A model generated the notes under the pieces. That model did not search any database. It worked only from the letters and a program-made list of their open reading frames with translations, and was not told where the DNA came from. Shown here piece after piece: positions 32,709-44,433 of a DNA stretch of 64,000 nucleotides. The DNA comes from Meconema thalassinum (taxonomy: Eukaryota > Arthropoda > Insecta > Orthoptera > Tettigoniidae), in the NCBI GenBank assembly GCA_946902985.2, contig OX336389.2, forward strand, positions 792,360,979 through 792,424,978, in the 5' to 3' direction. Position numbers and translations under genes: made by a program. Within the stretch, counting starts at the first letter, position 1. The number at the start of each line of letters is the position of its first letter.

Positions 32709-33600
32709 AAGCCTTCTGATAGGTCCAATGTTTAAATGCATATAACTTCTACACTATCAATTGGATTTCAACCAAATTTTGTATGTAATATCTGTACAAA
32801 AGCAGATATGACTGAGCATATTCTTAAGAGCCACCAGGGCTACCAACTGTTAATAATTGCTCTCTCTATTTTTTAAAATCCAAATACCAATATATCAGAA
32901 AGTATGCAAGCCAACAGCTTTAAACTATGCACACGTATATTCTGACATTTTAGATTAATTTGGAGTAACTTATATACGTCAGTTCTACCAACAAGATTAT
33001 AAGCCTGCTGATAGTACCAATTTTTAAATACATGTAACTTCTATACTATCTGTTGGATTTCAACCAAATTTCGTATGTGCTATGTGTGCCATAACGTATA
33101 TGACTATAAGTATTGTTAAGAGCAATCAGGGCTGCCAACTGTTAATAAATGCTGTCTATATTCTTTTTACCCTAATATCAATATATCAGAAAGTATGCAA
33201 GCCAACAGCTCTATACTTTGGACACGTATAGCACCTGACATTCTAGATTAATTTGGAGTAATTAATAAAAGTCAGTGCTGCCAACATGATTCTATGCCTG
33301 CTGATATGTCCAATTTTAAAATACATGTAACTTCCATACTAACAAATGGATTTCATCCAAAATTGGCACAACAAGATATCATAATAATTCAGATTATTTC
33401 TGACCAGCACACGCATGGTATTGTTGGCAACATGCTTTTACGCGTGCTGATAGGTCCAGTGTCTAACTGCATGTAACGTCCATTGGACTTCAACCAAATT
33501 TTTTATTCTGCACCTTAAGAGGTGGAACTAAGAATATATTCAGTCACCAGGGCTGCCAACTGTAGTGCTCTATTAGGCTACATTATACCAGGTATATTTT
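32709..33600 (+). repeat. ~292-bp internal tandem repeats of Helentron C
   Basis: Units start near 32709, 33001 and 33293 with CCTGCTGATAGGTCCAAT-like sequence. They continue with TGTAACTTC, TTGGATTTCAACCAAATTT, AGGGCTGCCAACTG and AGAAAGTATGCAAGCCAACAG. A truncated fourth unit starts near 33440. Confidence 0.8.
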
Positions 33601-33727
33601 GAACTAATTAGATATTTCGATATTACCAACTTAATTTCGTCATTATTCTAGATAGGTTCATATACTGTAGAATAATCATTGGCATGAAAAGTAGGCTGTA
33701 TAGTTCTTCACGGAACTTCTTGTTTTT

Positions 33728-34127
33728 ATGTTTTAATCCTCAGAATATAGTAACTTTCTTCTCCTTTTCTCTTATTCCGTAGTGTTATTTATCGCTACTC
33801 TATATTTATTCTTTCAAATTTTGTTTATACGAGAAGGGGTGAATTGCCAGAAGCAATCTCCTTTGCCTACACCTTGGGAGGAGAGATCTTGCGTTCAACA
33901 TTTTCTCATCTATATGAGTGGCGCCTAATAAATTAACATCCAACTTACAGACACATTTATTTATAAATTATCACAGCAATCACAGAGTTTACACCCAACT
34001 GTGGGGAATGTTGGTATTGGTTAACCCATATTTAAAAACCTTCACACAGTGAATTGCATACGAGAAGAATTTTGCCGCTAGGTGAAAGGCAATGTGTACG
34101 AGACTATCTGCCCTACGGAATCGTACA
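33728..34127. other. No recognisable feature
   Basis: Short AT-rich spacer between the Helentron and the Tc1 element. Confidence 0.4.
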
Positions 34128-34129
34128 TA

Positions 34130-35609
34130 CACTGGTCAAAAAAGGTTATGCATATTGCAAGATTTTGTATTTCTAGACCAAATATCATACAACGTGCTTT
34201 ATCTGATAATAGTGTTCAGTACAAATACATAAACAAACACGTTATCTTAGAGTTAAAACATGAGCCAATTAGCAAAAACGAATATGTCGTCATAACAGCA
34301 ATGTAAACAGCTCTTCACGTAATCCTTAAACCACAATTAAAGTCAATTTTCTGTGTAATCAGCAGTGTGAGTGGCCTCCATGAGCCCTGCGACATTCTTG
34401 GAGGCGATTTGGCATGCTCAATACCGGGGTATTCAGTACATCTTGTGGAAGATGGTCCCATTCCTCTATGGCAGCAGGGATAAGGTCTTGTAGGGCTTGT
34501 GGTGGTTGGGGACGGTTGGAAATTGCTATTTTCAGGTATCTCCGTACATGCTCCACGCTATTCAAATTAGGGGACGATGGTGGTCACCTCATCCTGTGAC
34601 ATCCATGTCTTTCCAAGAACCTATTCACAGACTGTGCGTGGTGGGCACGAGAATGGTCGTCCATGAAAGCGAAATCTGTTCCAATTTCAGCTCTAAATCC
34701 ACGAACAATGGGTTCAAGGACGTTGTTCTTGTATTTCGTGACGTCATATTGCCCTGGATGTGGACGAGTGGTGTGCCATTATTATTCCTCCCTAGAAGAG
34801 TGCTTGCTGGTATTGTTCAACAATGAAAGCTTCATTGAAACGTTGACAATTTGCCCTCCAGACATGAATACTTTTGTCATCTGGATGCAACGAAATGTGT
34901 ACCTCATCTGTAAATAACGTTTGGGCCCATTGTTCCCGGGTCCAAGTTTCATCTCCTTACCCATTCTACACGCTGACGTCTGTGGCGATATTCGAGACGT
35001 GGTCCCCTGAATGGCCTTTGTGAACGTAGTCCTACATTGTGGAGTCGATTTCGGACAGTTTGTGGAGACACATTGACTCCTGTAGCCACTCGAAGCTCCC
35101 TCCGTAAGGTGGTTGCTGTGCTCCTAGGTTGTCTCCTAGTGGATATACAAATGTATCGGTCTTGCGCAGCGGTTGTTTTGCGTGATCAACCTATCCTAGG
35201 CTTATCAGCTATGGTGTGTGTCTGTTGGAATTTCCGCCACAATCTGGAAACGTCACTTTGATTACATCGCACCACTTGGCTACTTCGGCTTGTGTCATGC
35301 GAGCATGTTGCATTACAGTCACTATTCGAACTCTATCTGCTGCTGAAATCGTGTACCGTGGCATTGCTGTTACTGTGGTGCAGTAAATTACACGGTAATA
35401 CAGTATTATCACGTCCTCTTCAACTGCACCCCATCAGCTCAACGTCGCAACCGATCAGAATCGTTCACAGGTAGCGACTGTATGAGCACAGTGCCAGAAA
35501 AATATATGTAACGCGTTTCAACGATGAAACAAAACAAAGAAATGCCACATAATTTACCGGTCGTGTTCAGAAATATAACATCTTGCAATATGCATTTTTT
35601 TTACTTTTG
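34130..35609 (-). mobile_element. Tc1-like transposon (DD34E), inactive
   Basis: The left end, CACTGGTCAAAAAAGG, then ATGCATATTGCAAGA (34146 onward), is mirrored by TCTTGCAATATGCAT at 35581-35595. TA flanks both sides (34128-34129 and 35610-35611). The right outer end is diverged. The length of about 1.48 kb is typical for Tc1. The transposase on the minus strand is broken. Confidence 0.85.
34359..35364 (-). pseudogene. Tc1-family transposase, broken
   Basis: It begins MPRYTISAADRVRIVTVM (N-terminal helix-turn-helix). Then come RQPRSTATTLRRELRVATGV, NRLHNVGLRSQRPFRGP, TWTREQWAQTLFTDE with the first catalytic Asp, IHVWR, FMDDHSRAHHA with the second Asp, and SPNLNSVEHV with the Glu. Between the second Asp and the Glu there are 34 residues, so DD34E. 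Stops and frame changes occur after WVRR, after QALF, before YDVTKY and at HRMR*. The C-terminal 68 codons are open. It is a different family from the DD38E element at 28.3 kb. Confidence 0.9.
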
Positions 35610-35611
35610 TA

Positions 35612-36027
35612 TTATTTACATTTGTTGACATTCAAGGTCATCCTATTTATATCACACCGCCCTGTCAGTTGAGAGCTGCCTGTAGTGCTTTGACGTCATC
35701 ACAATTGTTTTCCCTTGATGCAATTATGTGTAGCTGAGAATAAAAATATGACATATTCTTTAACACAGGAGAAGAGCGTTGCTGTCATTAGTACCAACAG
35801 AATACAGTGGACATTGATATCTAGTGCTTACGAGATGTATTCTTATCTCCAACGTACAACATAATCAATATATCATAGAACGTTTACGTTGGTGGCTCAG
35901 GTTCTGTAAGATCAAGTTATTAAGCCCCGCATCGTTAGAGGTAATACATTCCCTAATAATCATTCGGAAATTTGGTAAAGTGAGGATTGGGCCAAAGTTG
36001 GTAGACATACACATATATACTGCAATG
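35612..36027. other. No recognisable feature
   Basis: AT-rich spacer with no match to other parts of the window. Confidence 0.4.
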
Positions 36028-36150
36028 CATCCTCTCCCAGTCAATGCATGTGAGATTTGAGAAGTAAAATATCACGTCCTGTGATACGGATTCCACGTAA
36101 AAATGGATATCCCGTGGCTCGTGAACGCGAGATAAACCGCTAAGTAAAAC
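36028..36150 (+). mobile_element. tRNA-derived SINE family 1, 5'-truncated
   Basis: CCCAGTCAATGCATGTGAGATT, GGATTCCACGTAAAAATGG and CCCGTGGCTCGTGA match the family body in plus orientation. The A and B boxes are missing. No TSD was found. Confidence 0.7.
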
Positions 36151-37150
36151 TACAAACTTCATTTCCTCCCACAAGTGTCATCATATACAATGTGATTGGT
36201 CATCAGAGGCATATTGAGAACATTAGTATTACATGAGTAGAACGTATGATAGGCTGAGAGGCAAGATCTGCTTACCTGCCTGTTAAGTAGGCTTATATCT
36301 TATCCACAAGTCCATTATTGGAAATACATAACGACTTTATTTGACGATGTTTAAAAGGGAATGCAAATCTTCAATACTATTTTTCTTTACATAGACTACG
36401 AACTAATTAAGTCTCTAAATGGTATCCTATTAAAACACGCAATAAATGTTGAATTCTTGCATAAACTGAGCGTCATAGCGTCAGCAGAAGTATTCTGTTA
36501 GATGCTAAGTACGAGTGTGGTAGTAAGAGCATATAATGATTCAAGGCACTCAGCACGCCATACAGAGTGTAAATTTCATTTGGTTGTAGCTGCGACACAA
36601 GCTCTTCGCTGCATAAACACACTGCGATGATATTGTAGGACTTGCTCCAAGAAACACTCGTGAATAAAACTCACAATGTTAACAGTATGAAAGTGTCTAT
36701 ACTCTATGTTTTCCCTAAAACTTTTACTGGAACAACATGCCATAAACAAAGTAAGAAGTACTCAGTCATAATTTTACAATTTAATTTAAAGTACGGCAAA
36801 TAGAATGTTGTGAAGTACATTTGAAGATAATTACGTCGCGCCTCTTTCTACCCGGAGGACTTCCATCCTAATCTGCATTCAATCATCTAGTAAAGTGAAA
36901 TTTAAAAAATGTTCCGTATATACAGTATTATATGGGGTTGCTCAGATGAGAATAGATTGATGTCTACAAATGAACACAATATCACAACGACAGCATGCAG
37001 ATTACTGGTGTAGATATTCATCTTATTTCCCAGGCACAGTTACCGGTAGCTGGCTCTGTACTTGCCCATCCCCTTCCTCCGGCATACTACTGCAGCGTAA
37101 AACATTTGCCATGCTAAGCGGCACTAAATGTTACTGTTGAGCGCGTCGAT
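36151..37150. other. No recognisable feature
   Basis: One kilobase of AT-rich sequence with no long ORF and no repeat matched within the window. Confidence 0.4.
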
Positions 37151-37154
37151 ATTC

Positions 37155-37240
37155 TCAGGCGGGGAAGTATTCGGTACGATCCCTGCGGCACGGCGCTCCA
37201 CGCCCCTCTCCTACCGCTGAGCTCACAAGGTCAATTGCAG
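37155..37240 (-). repeat. tRNA-like SINE fragment
   Basis: The minus strand has GTGAGCTCAGCGGTAGGAG, an A box, and GGGATCGTACCG, an imperfect B box about 35 nt later. It is adjacent to the left end of the Gypsy element. Confidence 0.4.
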
Positions 37241-37857
37241 ACCTAGTCGCCATAATCTGTACCTGTCCCAACACTGAACAATTTCTCCCTTACCCTCCAC
37301 GATAAAGGACACAGGGTGCTGGTGATAGTAGCTGTCTGCTCTCGTTATGATATAGTGTGCCCGTTTAGACCGGAGTCCGCACGACCACATATGCATTTTA
37401 CCAATAATCAGTCAGCACGAGAGTCAAAATATCCCGGAGCGCCAGATGGGTTAAAGCAAATCGCAAAAACGACATCAAATTAAAAAAATGCTTTACTGAT
37501 TTTTGGCTCAATGCAACAATAAGGATAGAAGGAGATTTAATTGGGTGAAACACATCTGGTAAAATTATCTCAGTTTATTTAAAGTTAAAATCTGACAGCA
37601 AGAATGCTTGAAGCAGCATCATCCACGTGTGGCGATCCACACTCTTATTTACACACAATATACAGAAATTTTCCAAACACATTTGACAATCTTTTTGGAA
37701 AACACAAGTCCGATTAATAGTCCTGTGGACTGTGTTCCAAAATTATTAATATTTAATTCCAGTTCAAAATTAATTGTCCATACTGGAAATAACGTAGATC
37801 ACTATTTGAAATATTTACATGATATTAACACTCGTAGAATAAATGCTTATAGAATTT

Positions 37858-38199
37858 TTAGATTTTCACTTGTTTTTCCAGTTTCAAAAATATATCGTCG
37901 AAAATATTATTATCATCATCGAAGCAACACAAATTATTAACACATATTAATAACATCTGAAAAGTATTTGACCATTGAGCATAGCATCGAAAAACTGTGC
38001 GAAGCACAATAACAATTAATTGTTCTTCTGACATTAAACATTCGAGAAGTGACTCGATTATGAACTTCAAGTTCCTAACAAAATACATGATTTCTGAATC
38101 ATCAACTTGATCAATAAATGGTTGAACCATTCCACTATTCAATTTTCCACTTGGAATCATTATGAAAACAATATTTATATTTATGGCCATTTTTAGCAA
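37858..38199 (-). other. 113-codon sense ORF inside the 3' LTR
   Basis: An open frame on the element's sense strand is preserved in both LTRs with a few substitutions. It has VQPFIDQVDD and YFVRNLKFIIESLLE segments that loosely recall the N-terminal part of a retrotransposon capsid. The resemblance is weak, and no promoter or Gag continuation is seen, so it may be chance in AT-rich DNA. Confidence 0.25.
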
Positions 38200-40292
38200 T
38201 TTTCACAACTTGCAATTCTTCGACAGAATGCGGAAATAAGAATTGTAGTTTTATAATGAATTCATTTAGTTCATGGCACTAGGATTTGAAAATATCCTTC
38301 AAATTATTCGTGGTTAAAGAATTATTTTTAATTGGCAGTGGCCCATTCTATTATTTGTGTCAGAACACAATATTATAACAACAACGGCAAAGGTCGTCCT
38401 CAGAAGAAGAATAAACTACTATCATGACAAATCCGGGTTCTAGCAAAATCAAAGTCTAAATGGGATTCGTAAACAAGGTTGAAATAAGAACTGATGGTTT
38501 CAAAGAAATAACCTTCGGGTTATTCATACGACGAAATGTGTGGCTCCAATACTCCTACTATAAACCTGAGCCATCGAACCTGCTATTTGATTGATGCTCG
38601 AAAAAACCTTCATTCCTGCGACTTAACATGCGCACCTGGGAATGGCATTTCAACTACTCCACACACATAAATTATCTTCCCAAAATTTATACAATAAATC
38701 AAGCCTCTGCTTGTTATCAACACTGGAAGATTAATAAACTTACAAGTTTATTTTATTTTACCATTCAGTTCAACCCGTGAATTTACCATACTTATGAAAA
38801 GCTTTATTTCACTTTCGAGTGTATTTACGTCATGATTTTATATAAATACAAAAATATCCTATTTGATACAAATATCATTTGCTTCCCGTTTCATGCCTCT
38901 CCGTGTTATCTGAAACATATACTTTGCTCAATGCAAATATCAACTGTTCAACCAGAACTGACATGTTGGTTGAATGCGGGCTTGCGCTAACCACTCTCCT
39001 TCGGAAAATCTCCTGTTCCAGACTAGAAATGATTAAACTACTTCATAGGCTCTTTCTCAATACATATGATTATTATAAAATATAATATCCAAGAATTATT
39101 TAGAAAAATTATGAAAATTATTATTATTATTATTAGTGGATTATTATTATTATTATTATTTATATCATTTTAAATGTGTTTAATTATCATCTCATTATGT
39201 GAGAATCCACATGTTCGAACCTTCGAATATGGAAAAAATATCCATTCCTCAACAAAAATAAATTTAACTTTTACAGTTACATCGGCTGATTACCGTGATT
39301 TCCCAAAAATATGAAAAATTCAAATAAATGCTCGAAATGCTCGGTCATCGATCCTAAATTGTTCTGAGTGCTGAAAATCCTCAGAATAACTCTAATAAGT
39401 CTTGCGTAAATCATTGCAAGCTTTAAATACGACGAAAAAAATGTGTTGGTCATCTGCAGAAAAATAGTTTGTTCCAATTAGCTAGGCATAATATAATTCA
39501 AATGTGGCTTACATTTCTTGATGGTCTTGAGGTGTAGTAAACCTGGTCTGTACCAGATTTATCCATAGACATGCCCTATCGGACAAGCACGTATAATCCT
39601 TGTATCCGCCGCCATCATATACCCACAATTCGTCTAGTCAGACATAGTGGTAGTATCTTTCGACGTTTGAATAAACTGTGGTTCCATTTTAATATGGGCT
39701 TCTATCAAAGCCATAACAGTTTGTTGAAATAGGGTCAGATCTAAGTGATCTCTTCTTAAATATGTCAGTTGTAACATAACTCACTGTAATCTCATCAGTA
39801 CAAGAAAAACATTGACAGTCTAAGCAATTAACGGCTGTTCTGAAGATCGTTCCCTGGGCATGGTTTGTATATCACCATCTGACATGCGCTAGACAACTTG
39901 CAGTTTCCCTTGCGTAGACTAATGAACGCCACCGTTATAGACTAGTCTTCAATGTACTGACAGATCGAAGTGGTTAACTAGTTACAAAAATGAAAACTGA
40001 CTTGAAATGGATTTAAACATCCAAGTATTAAGTTACTACTGGACTGTGACAAAATACTATTTTCTAGACAAAGTCTAGCATATGTCCTTTTAGAAATATA
40101 AATATTTCCACCAATGTCTGTAGAAAAACAATCACCTCAGTGATTCTCCTCACCAGAAACTTACTAAGTTTCAACTCGTTTGCGCAGCACTTCTCGTGAC
40201 TATCACGATTTGAAAAGAACTTCTGCGTAGATACGGCAACCATGTGCCTTGGCTCAGCGTAGACGCAACTTGCTTGCCAAGTGCTTGTGTTG

Positions 40293-40330
40293 AAGTGAGC
40301 TACCTATGCCTGCTCCAGCTGGCTTTTATA
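40293..40330 (-). promoter_or_regulatory. LTR core promoter (TATA plus initiator)
   Basis: The minus strand has TATAAAAGCC followed, about 34 nt later, by TCACTTC, close to the arthropod initiator TCAKTY. The equivalent site in the 5' LTR is 49753-49790. It fixes U3 at roughly 0.36-0.39 kb and leaves nearly 3 kb for R plus U5. Confidence 0.6.
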
Positions 40331-40688
40331 CAAAAACGGTCAGGGTCACGCGTCATCGCCTGATATCTAGAAATCCTCATATCTCTTGAATCCCTGGTCC
40401 GATTTACTTGATACTAATTGCATTCTCTTTCATTTGGCCGTGCCAGTAATCTGATCCCAGTCTCAAGTCTCTACTCCATAGTTAACTATTTAATCAATAA
40501 ATAGCCTCCACCTCTGCTGTTACTCGCTACGTCACTTGCCATCCAACTATCGGTAAAATCCTTCGAAATGCTTCGAGAAGCAATGTAGCGCGATATTCAA
40601 ATATCTGAACTTTCAAAGGCGGCTACAGCCTTTCCCTTGATATCTAGGTGTCTGAATCTTAGAATACCCATTCCTAGATTTGGGCACA

Positions 40689-40702
40689 TCCACCCCACAC
40701 CT
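40689..40702 (-). promoter_or_regulatory. Polypurine tract
   Basis: The minus strand reads AGGTGTGGGGTGGA directly before the 3' LTR start TGTGCCC. This is the expected place for the plus-strand primer. It has two T interruptions. Confidence 0.65.
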
Positions 40703-40754
40703 AGCAAAAAATAAAAAATTGAAAATTTTTTATTTTTCCTATCTACACATTAAA

Positions 40755-41225
40755 TCATCTGGTTCTTGAATAATAGATCTTCAAATTCGATGCATTATAA
40801 GTTCCCACGATGTTACCAGTTCGTGTATTAGCTACTTCATAGCTTCCATTATTGTTTACTTCCACAATACGGTAGGGTCCAGCGTAAAGGCTTGCAAATT
40901 TCGAGTACACTCGATTTTGCACGTCAGAGGGTGTAGGTCTTTTCACTAAAACAAGAGTTCCTACGCGCAAGGGTCTGCGAAAACGCTTTCCTCTCACTCT
41001 GCGCTCTCTCTTCTCAGCTTGACTCCTTAACTTGTCTAAAGCTAGAGTTTCCCTCATCTGACGACTTGGTTCAATCTCAGGTGGAATAGAAATGATTCGA
41101 TCCCATAATCGTGTTGGTTTAATTCCATGATGAAGCAACATAGGAATCTGTCCAGTACTCTCATGGATAGTAGAGTTGATGGATTCGGATGCTAAAGAAA
41201 GAACATCCATCCATTTCCAATCCTC
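40755..41225 (-). pseudogene. Gypsy Pol: integrase C-terminal part
   Basis: This frame continues integrase after a frame change near 41220. It contains a DWKWMDVLSLA start, STGQIPMLLHHG, a basic KRERRVRGKRFRRP segment, VGTLVLVKRP, and an SH3-like FASLYAGPYRIVEV, GSYEV, YNASNLKIYY end. This layout is typical of the integrase C-terminal DNA-binding region in Gypsy elements. The stop codon is about 65 bp from the 3' LTR. No chromodomain was recognised. Confidence 0.85.
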
Positions 41226-41590
41226 ATTGGGACAATAGAGGCGGCAAACTTTGCTATCTCAGCCATCACGCGTTCCGCTGGATTGCTCTCTGGATGTCTA
41301 ATAGAACAAAACAATTGTCTAATCCCAAGATTATTCATGATGGTTCGAAACTCCAATGATGTAAATTGAGGTCCACGATCTGATAAAAGGAATTCCGGTT
41401 TGCCTGCTTCCGGAATCACGCTGTCTCTAATTCTCTTCGCACAATACTTTGCGTTGGCCTTCTGAATTGGATGTAACATGGTGTATTTGCTGAAAACATC
41501 CATGGTCACCAAAATATATCGGTTACCTCTTTTAGACTTTGGGAGAGGACCATATAAATCAGTCGCGAAGATTTCGCAAGGCTTAAGCAA
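41192..41590 (-). pseudogene. Gypsy Pol: integrase catalytic core, cut from its N-terminus by a SINE
   Basis: The frame shows IFATDLYGPLPKSKRG with the first catalytic Asp, LVTMDVFSKY, FLLSDRGPQFTS with the second Asp, and HPESNPAERVMAE with the catalytic Glu. There are 34 residues between the second Asp and the Glu. All three catalytic residues are present. Its 5' end is severed from the HHCC domain (42040-41890) by the SINE at 41586-41775, and its 3' end shifts frame near 41220. Confidence 0.9.
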
Positions 41591-41787
41591 GCTTGTAGTT
41601 TAACGTGACCGTTAATCGCGAGATCATGAGCCACGGGACCTCCTTTTTACGTGGAATCCGAACCACAGGACATGGCATTTCACTTCGAAAATCTCACATG
41701 CATTGACCGGGAATCGAACCCGGACCGCCTTGGTGAGAGGCATACAGCTAGACCGCTGAGCCACCACGCCCCCCGTCGCAAGGCTTA
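41574..41787 (-). mobile_element. tRNA-derived SINE family 1 in integrase (element 41586-41775), 12-bp TSD
   Basis: TCGCAAGGCTTA is duplicated exactly at 41574-41585 and 41776-41787. The minus strand begins GGGGGGCGTGGTGGCTCAGCGG (A box), carries CCGGGTTCGATTCCCGG (B box) and runs through the whole family body to CTACAAGCTTGC. It is the most complete family member here and can serve as a local consensus. It interrupts integrase in an element whose LTRs are nearly identical. Confidence 0.95.
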
Positions 41788-42911
41788 GAAGGAATAATAG
41801 GCCTTGGTAATTCTCTCAATAATCTAGAATTATGTTTACTCCTTTGGCATAAGTCGCATTCTCGAATAGTGTTTCTGACAGTTTGTCGCATTCGCTCCCA
41901 CGAAAATTTCTCTTGAATCATGTTGACTGTCTTATCTACTCCAGCATGACCTGCGATTCTATGTGCCATCCAAATAATGGGTTTTTGCAATCGTGGAGGT
42001 ATCACTACTCTCAACTTCGTATGGTCGGGATCTGCAAACTTGTAGATTAAACCATCTAACGTCATAAAATCTCTGGAAATTCTTTCCGTTTCCACAAAAT
42101 CATCATCATTGGGATCCATGTTTCCCTGTAGAAAACGAAAAATGTTTCTAAGACGTCGGTCTCTCCTCTGGGATAGATGCAATAACCTTAACCTTCTCAA
42201 GGTATCTTCATCCTCCTGCGTCAGGTTAACTTGAAAAACCTTAGATGTAGACTCCACTGCTCTACTCAACAAATCAGCTCCAACGTTCAACTTTCCAGGA
42301 GTGTGTTCAATAACTAGGTTGAATTGTTGAATAAAAAGTGACCATCTAGTTATTCTATCGCTGGCAAAGTTTGTTCTCAAAATGAACTCCAATGCGTGGT
42401 GATCAGTCCTCACAATGACTGAATGTCCAATTAACATTTTCTTCCACGACTCCAATGCGAATATTACAGCAAGTGCTTCTAACTCTGTGGTGTAATAATT
42501 CCTCTCTGATGGACGAAGTTTCCTGCTAATGAACGCCAGGTAATGTCTCTTGTGGTCTTCATCCTCTTGAAGTAAAATAGCTCCAATCCCTACGGTGGAT
42601 GCATCAGATTCTATGATGAAATTCTTGGTAAAGTCAGGATACTCCAATTTCACACTGTTTACCAATAACCTCTTGGCATCTTGAAATGACTGTTCACAAT
42701 CTTTATCCCATTTCCATTTATTTCCTTTCTTTAACAATTCCTGCAATGGCGCAACTGTCTTGGTGAAGTTTGGACAATGCCCTGCAAAGAATTGGCATGT
42801 CCCGAGAAAACTGCGGACATTCTTCACTCTAGTAGGTCTAGGGAAATTTGCAATTGCTTGTATCTTCGTCTCATTGGGACGGTATCCTTCTCCATCCAAA
42901 ATGTGACCCAA
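41788..42911 (-). pseudogene. Gypsy Pol: RNase H and integrase zinc domain
   Basis: This frame begins at the RT thumb (GHILDGEGYRPNETK, FLGTCQFF). RNase H follows, with FIIESDAS, a RKLRPSERNYYTTELEALAV segment, RTDHHALEF and LNVGADLLSRA. The integrase N-terminal zinc domain then has HRIAGHAG (His pair) and CDLCQ (Cys pair). It is in a different frame from the upstream RT because of one extra T in a six-T run near 42916. It ends where the SINE begins. Confidence 0.9.
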
Positions 42912-44433
42912 AAAATTTTATTTCCTTTCGAAAGAACTGACATTTTCGAAGGTTTACTTTGAAGTTAGCTTTTCTCAAATCTGCAAATAGCATTTGAAGA
43001 TGTAACAAATGTTCCTCCTTAGTCTCAGATGCAATTAAGATATCATCAATATAACGAATTGCTATCTCTTTCACTTCAGGACTCAAATTTTGTTCCAGGG
43101 CTCTGATCAAAACGGATCCAGTTGTTTTGACTCCAAATGGTAAACGGCGGAATACATATGTCTGCTGGTCAAACATAAATCCTGTAAACTTCTTAGAATC
43201 TTCACTAAGCCTAATATGATGGTAGGACGAAGTGAGATCAATATTAGAGAACCAGACCTTGCCTTGGAATTTCCTTAACAGTTCCCTAATGATTGGTGGT
43301 CTGTCATACTCTGGCAGTAATCTTGAATTCAAATTTCGCACGTCTAAACATAGTCTCAGACTTCCATCTTGCTTAGACACTACTGCTAATGGATTGACAT
43401 AAGATGTAGTATACTTTTCAATCACATTGTTGTTTTCCATTTCCTTGATAAGCACTTTTACTCTTTCTCGATGCTTTTCTGCTACTGGATACAATTTAGC
43501 ATGAAAAGGTGCATCATCATTTACACGAATATGATATTCAAAATCCTTAATTTCACCAGGCTTAATGTCAAAAATATCTTGATACTCTTCCAAAATCTTC
43601 CCTAGCTCTGGGGACTCCTTCTCAGTGTAGACTTCTCTTCCTTCAGCTTCATGAAAAATCAGAGACCATTGAGCATCTCCCTCGATGTCTTCCTCTTCTT
43701 TTCCCTCGAAGTTAATTTCTTCGGTATTCTTGAATTTAATCGTCTCCGTCTTCATATCTATCACTGCTTGATATTTCTGAATGAAATCTGCTCCCAGTAT
43801 CATGTCAAAAGCCATGTCCTTCATTACAACAAATACATGTCGGAAATCATGTCCTCCAATCGTAATACATAAGTATAATTGTGTTTTACACAGAGATATT
43901 TTATTGGGTATTATTCCTTGGATCTTAATTCCTGATACTGGAATCTCCTCTAAATTCTCTTTGAGCTTCCACAGAATATAAAGCTTCTCACTCACCAGAC
44001 AAAGCATAGCCCCAGTATCGATCAAAGTATCGACAGGCATACCGAATACTTCGCATGATATAATTGGCATTCTAATTCTGGTACCCATTTCTTTTCGTTC
44101 GTCATTCTGTTGAATTAAATCATCATCCTCTGCTTGCCATTTAATAATTCTGGAAGTGAAAGTATTCAAAATTCTATCTTCTACTGTGAATTCGAAGTTT
44201 TTTTTATTACCATTCCCCCGGGATTGTTGTGTTCCCGATGGACCTGGATCATTGGGCCTCTGCTCCAAAAATTGCAAGTTATCTTGGTGTCTTGCTTCCA
44301 AATTTTTCCTCGTCTCCTTGTTAAACTCTTCATTGGACTGACGAGTATCCACATTCCCTCTATTATTGTAGTTGTTTCTACCATAATATCTTCTTTCCTG
44401 GTACCTTCCTTGACTATCTCGTGGTCTTCTCCA
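42871..44433 (-). pseudogene. Gypsy Pol: protease and reverse transcriptase
   Basis: It is in the same frame as Gag but after the TGA at 44436-44434. It opens with an Arg/Tyr/Asn-rich spacer (RRYYGRNNYNNRG). An aspartic protease has LIDTGAMLCLVS, and later LGADFIQKY. RT follows, with VNPLAVVSKQDGSLRLCLDV, FSNIDLTSSYHHIRL, FRRLPFGVKTTGSV and YIDDILIAS (catalytic YIDD), then LRKCQFF. The frame runs out at IKFFGSHFGW, where a one-base slip in a T-run moves the true frame. Catalytic residues of both domains are present. Confidence 0.92.

Larger units (their letters stand above)
32298..33727 (+). mobile_element. Helentron-like non-autonomous element C, structurally complete
   Basis: The 5' region begins TCCTACTATTAATA and contains AGCCTACTTTTCA (32311), part of a hairpin ending AAAAAGTAG. 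A TCTG repeat (32382-32437) and CTCCTAAACGGCTGCAGC follow. The interior has 292-bp tandem units. The 3' end carries TGAAAAGTAGGCT (33685-33697, the exact inverse of the 5' repeat), the hairpin AGTTCTTCACGGAACT (33702-33717) and TCTTGTTTTT. Subterminal inverted repeats, a microsatellite, internal tandem repeats and a 3' hairpin match the known architecture of HINE/DINE-type elements. It is noncoding. Confidence 0.65.
37356..40688 (-). repeat. 3' LTR (3,333 bp)
   Basis: This is the 3' LTR in element orientation. It is identical in length to 46816-50148, and I counted about 12 substitutions and no indel by eye. TATAAAAGCC on the minus strand at 40330-40321 lies about 355 bp in from the LTR start, with a TCACTT initiator-like site about 34 nt downstream. 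AATAAA on the minus strand at 37579-37574 is a candidate poly(A) signal. An ATT trinucleotide repeat occurs at 39117-39165. LTRs of Gypsy elements are usually well under 1-2 kb, so this one is unusually long. Confidence 0.95.

Noticed and set aside
37608..37940. 110-codon plus-strand gene duplicated at 47068-47400
   Set aside because: The two identical copies are just the two LTRs; the frame is antisense to the element and of AT-rich composition.
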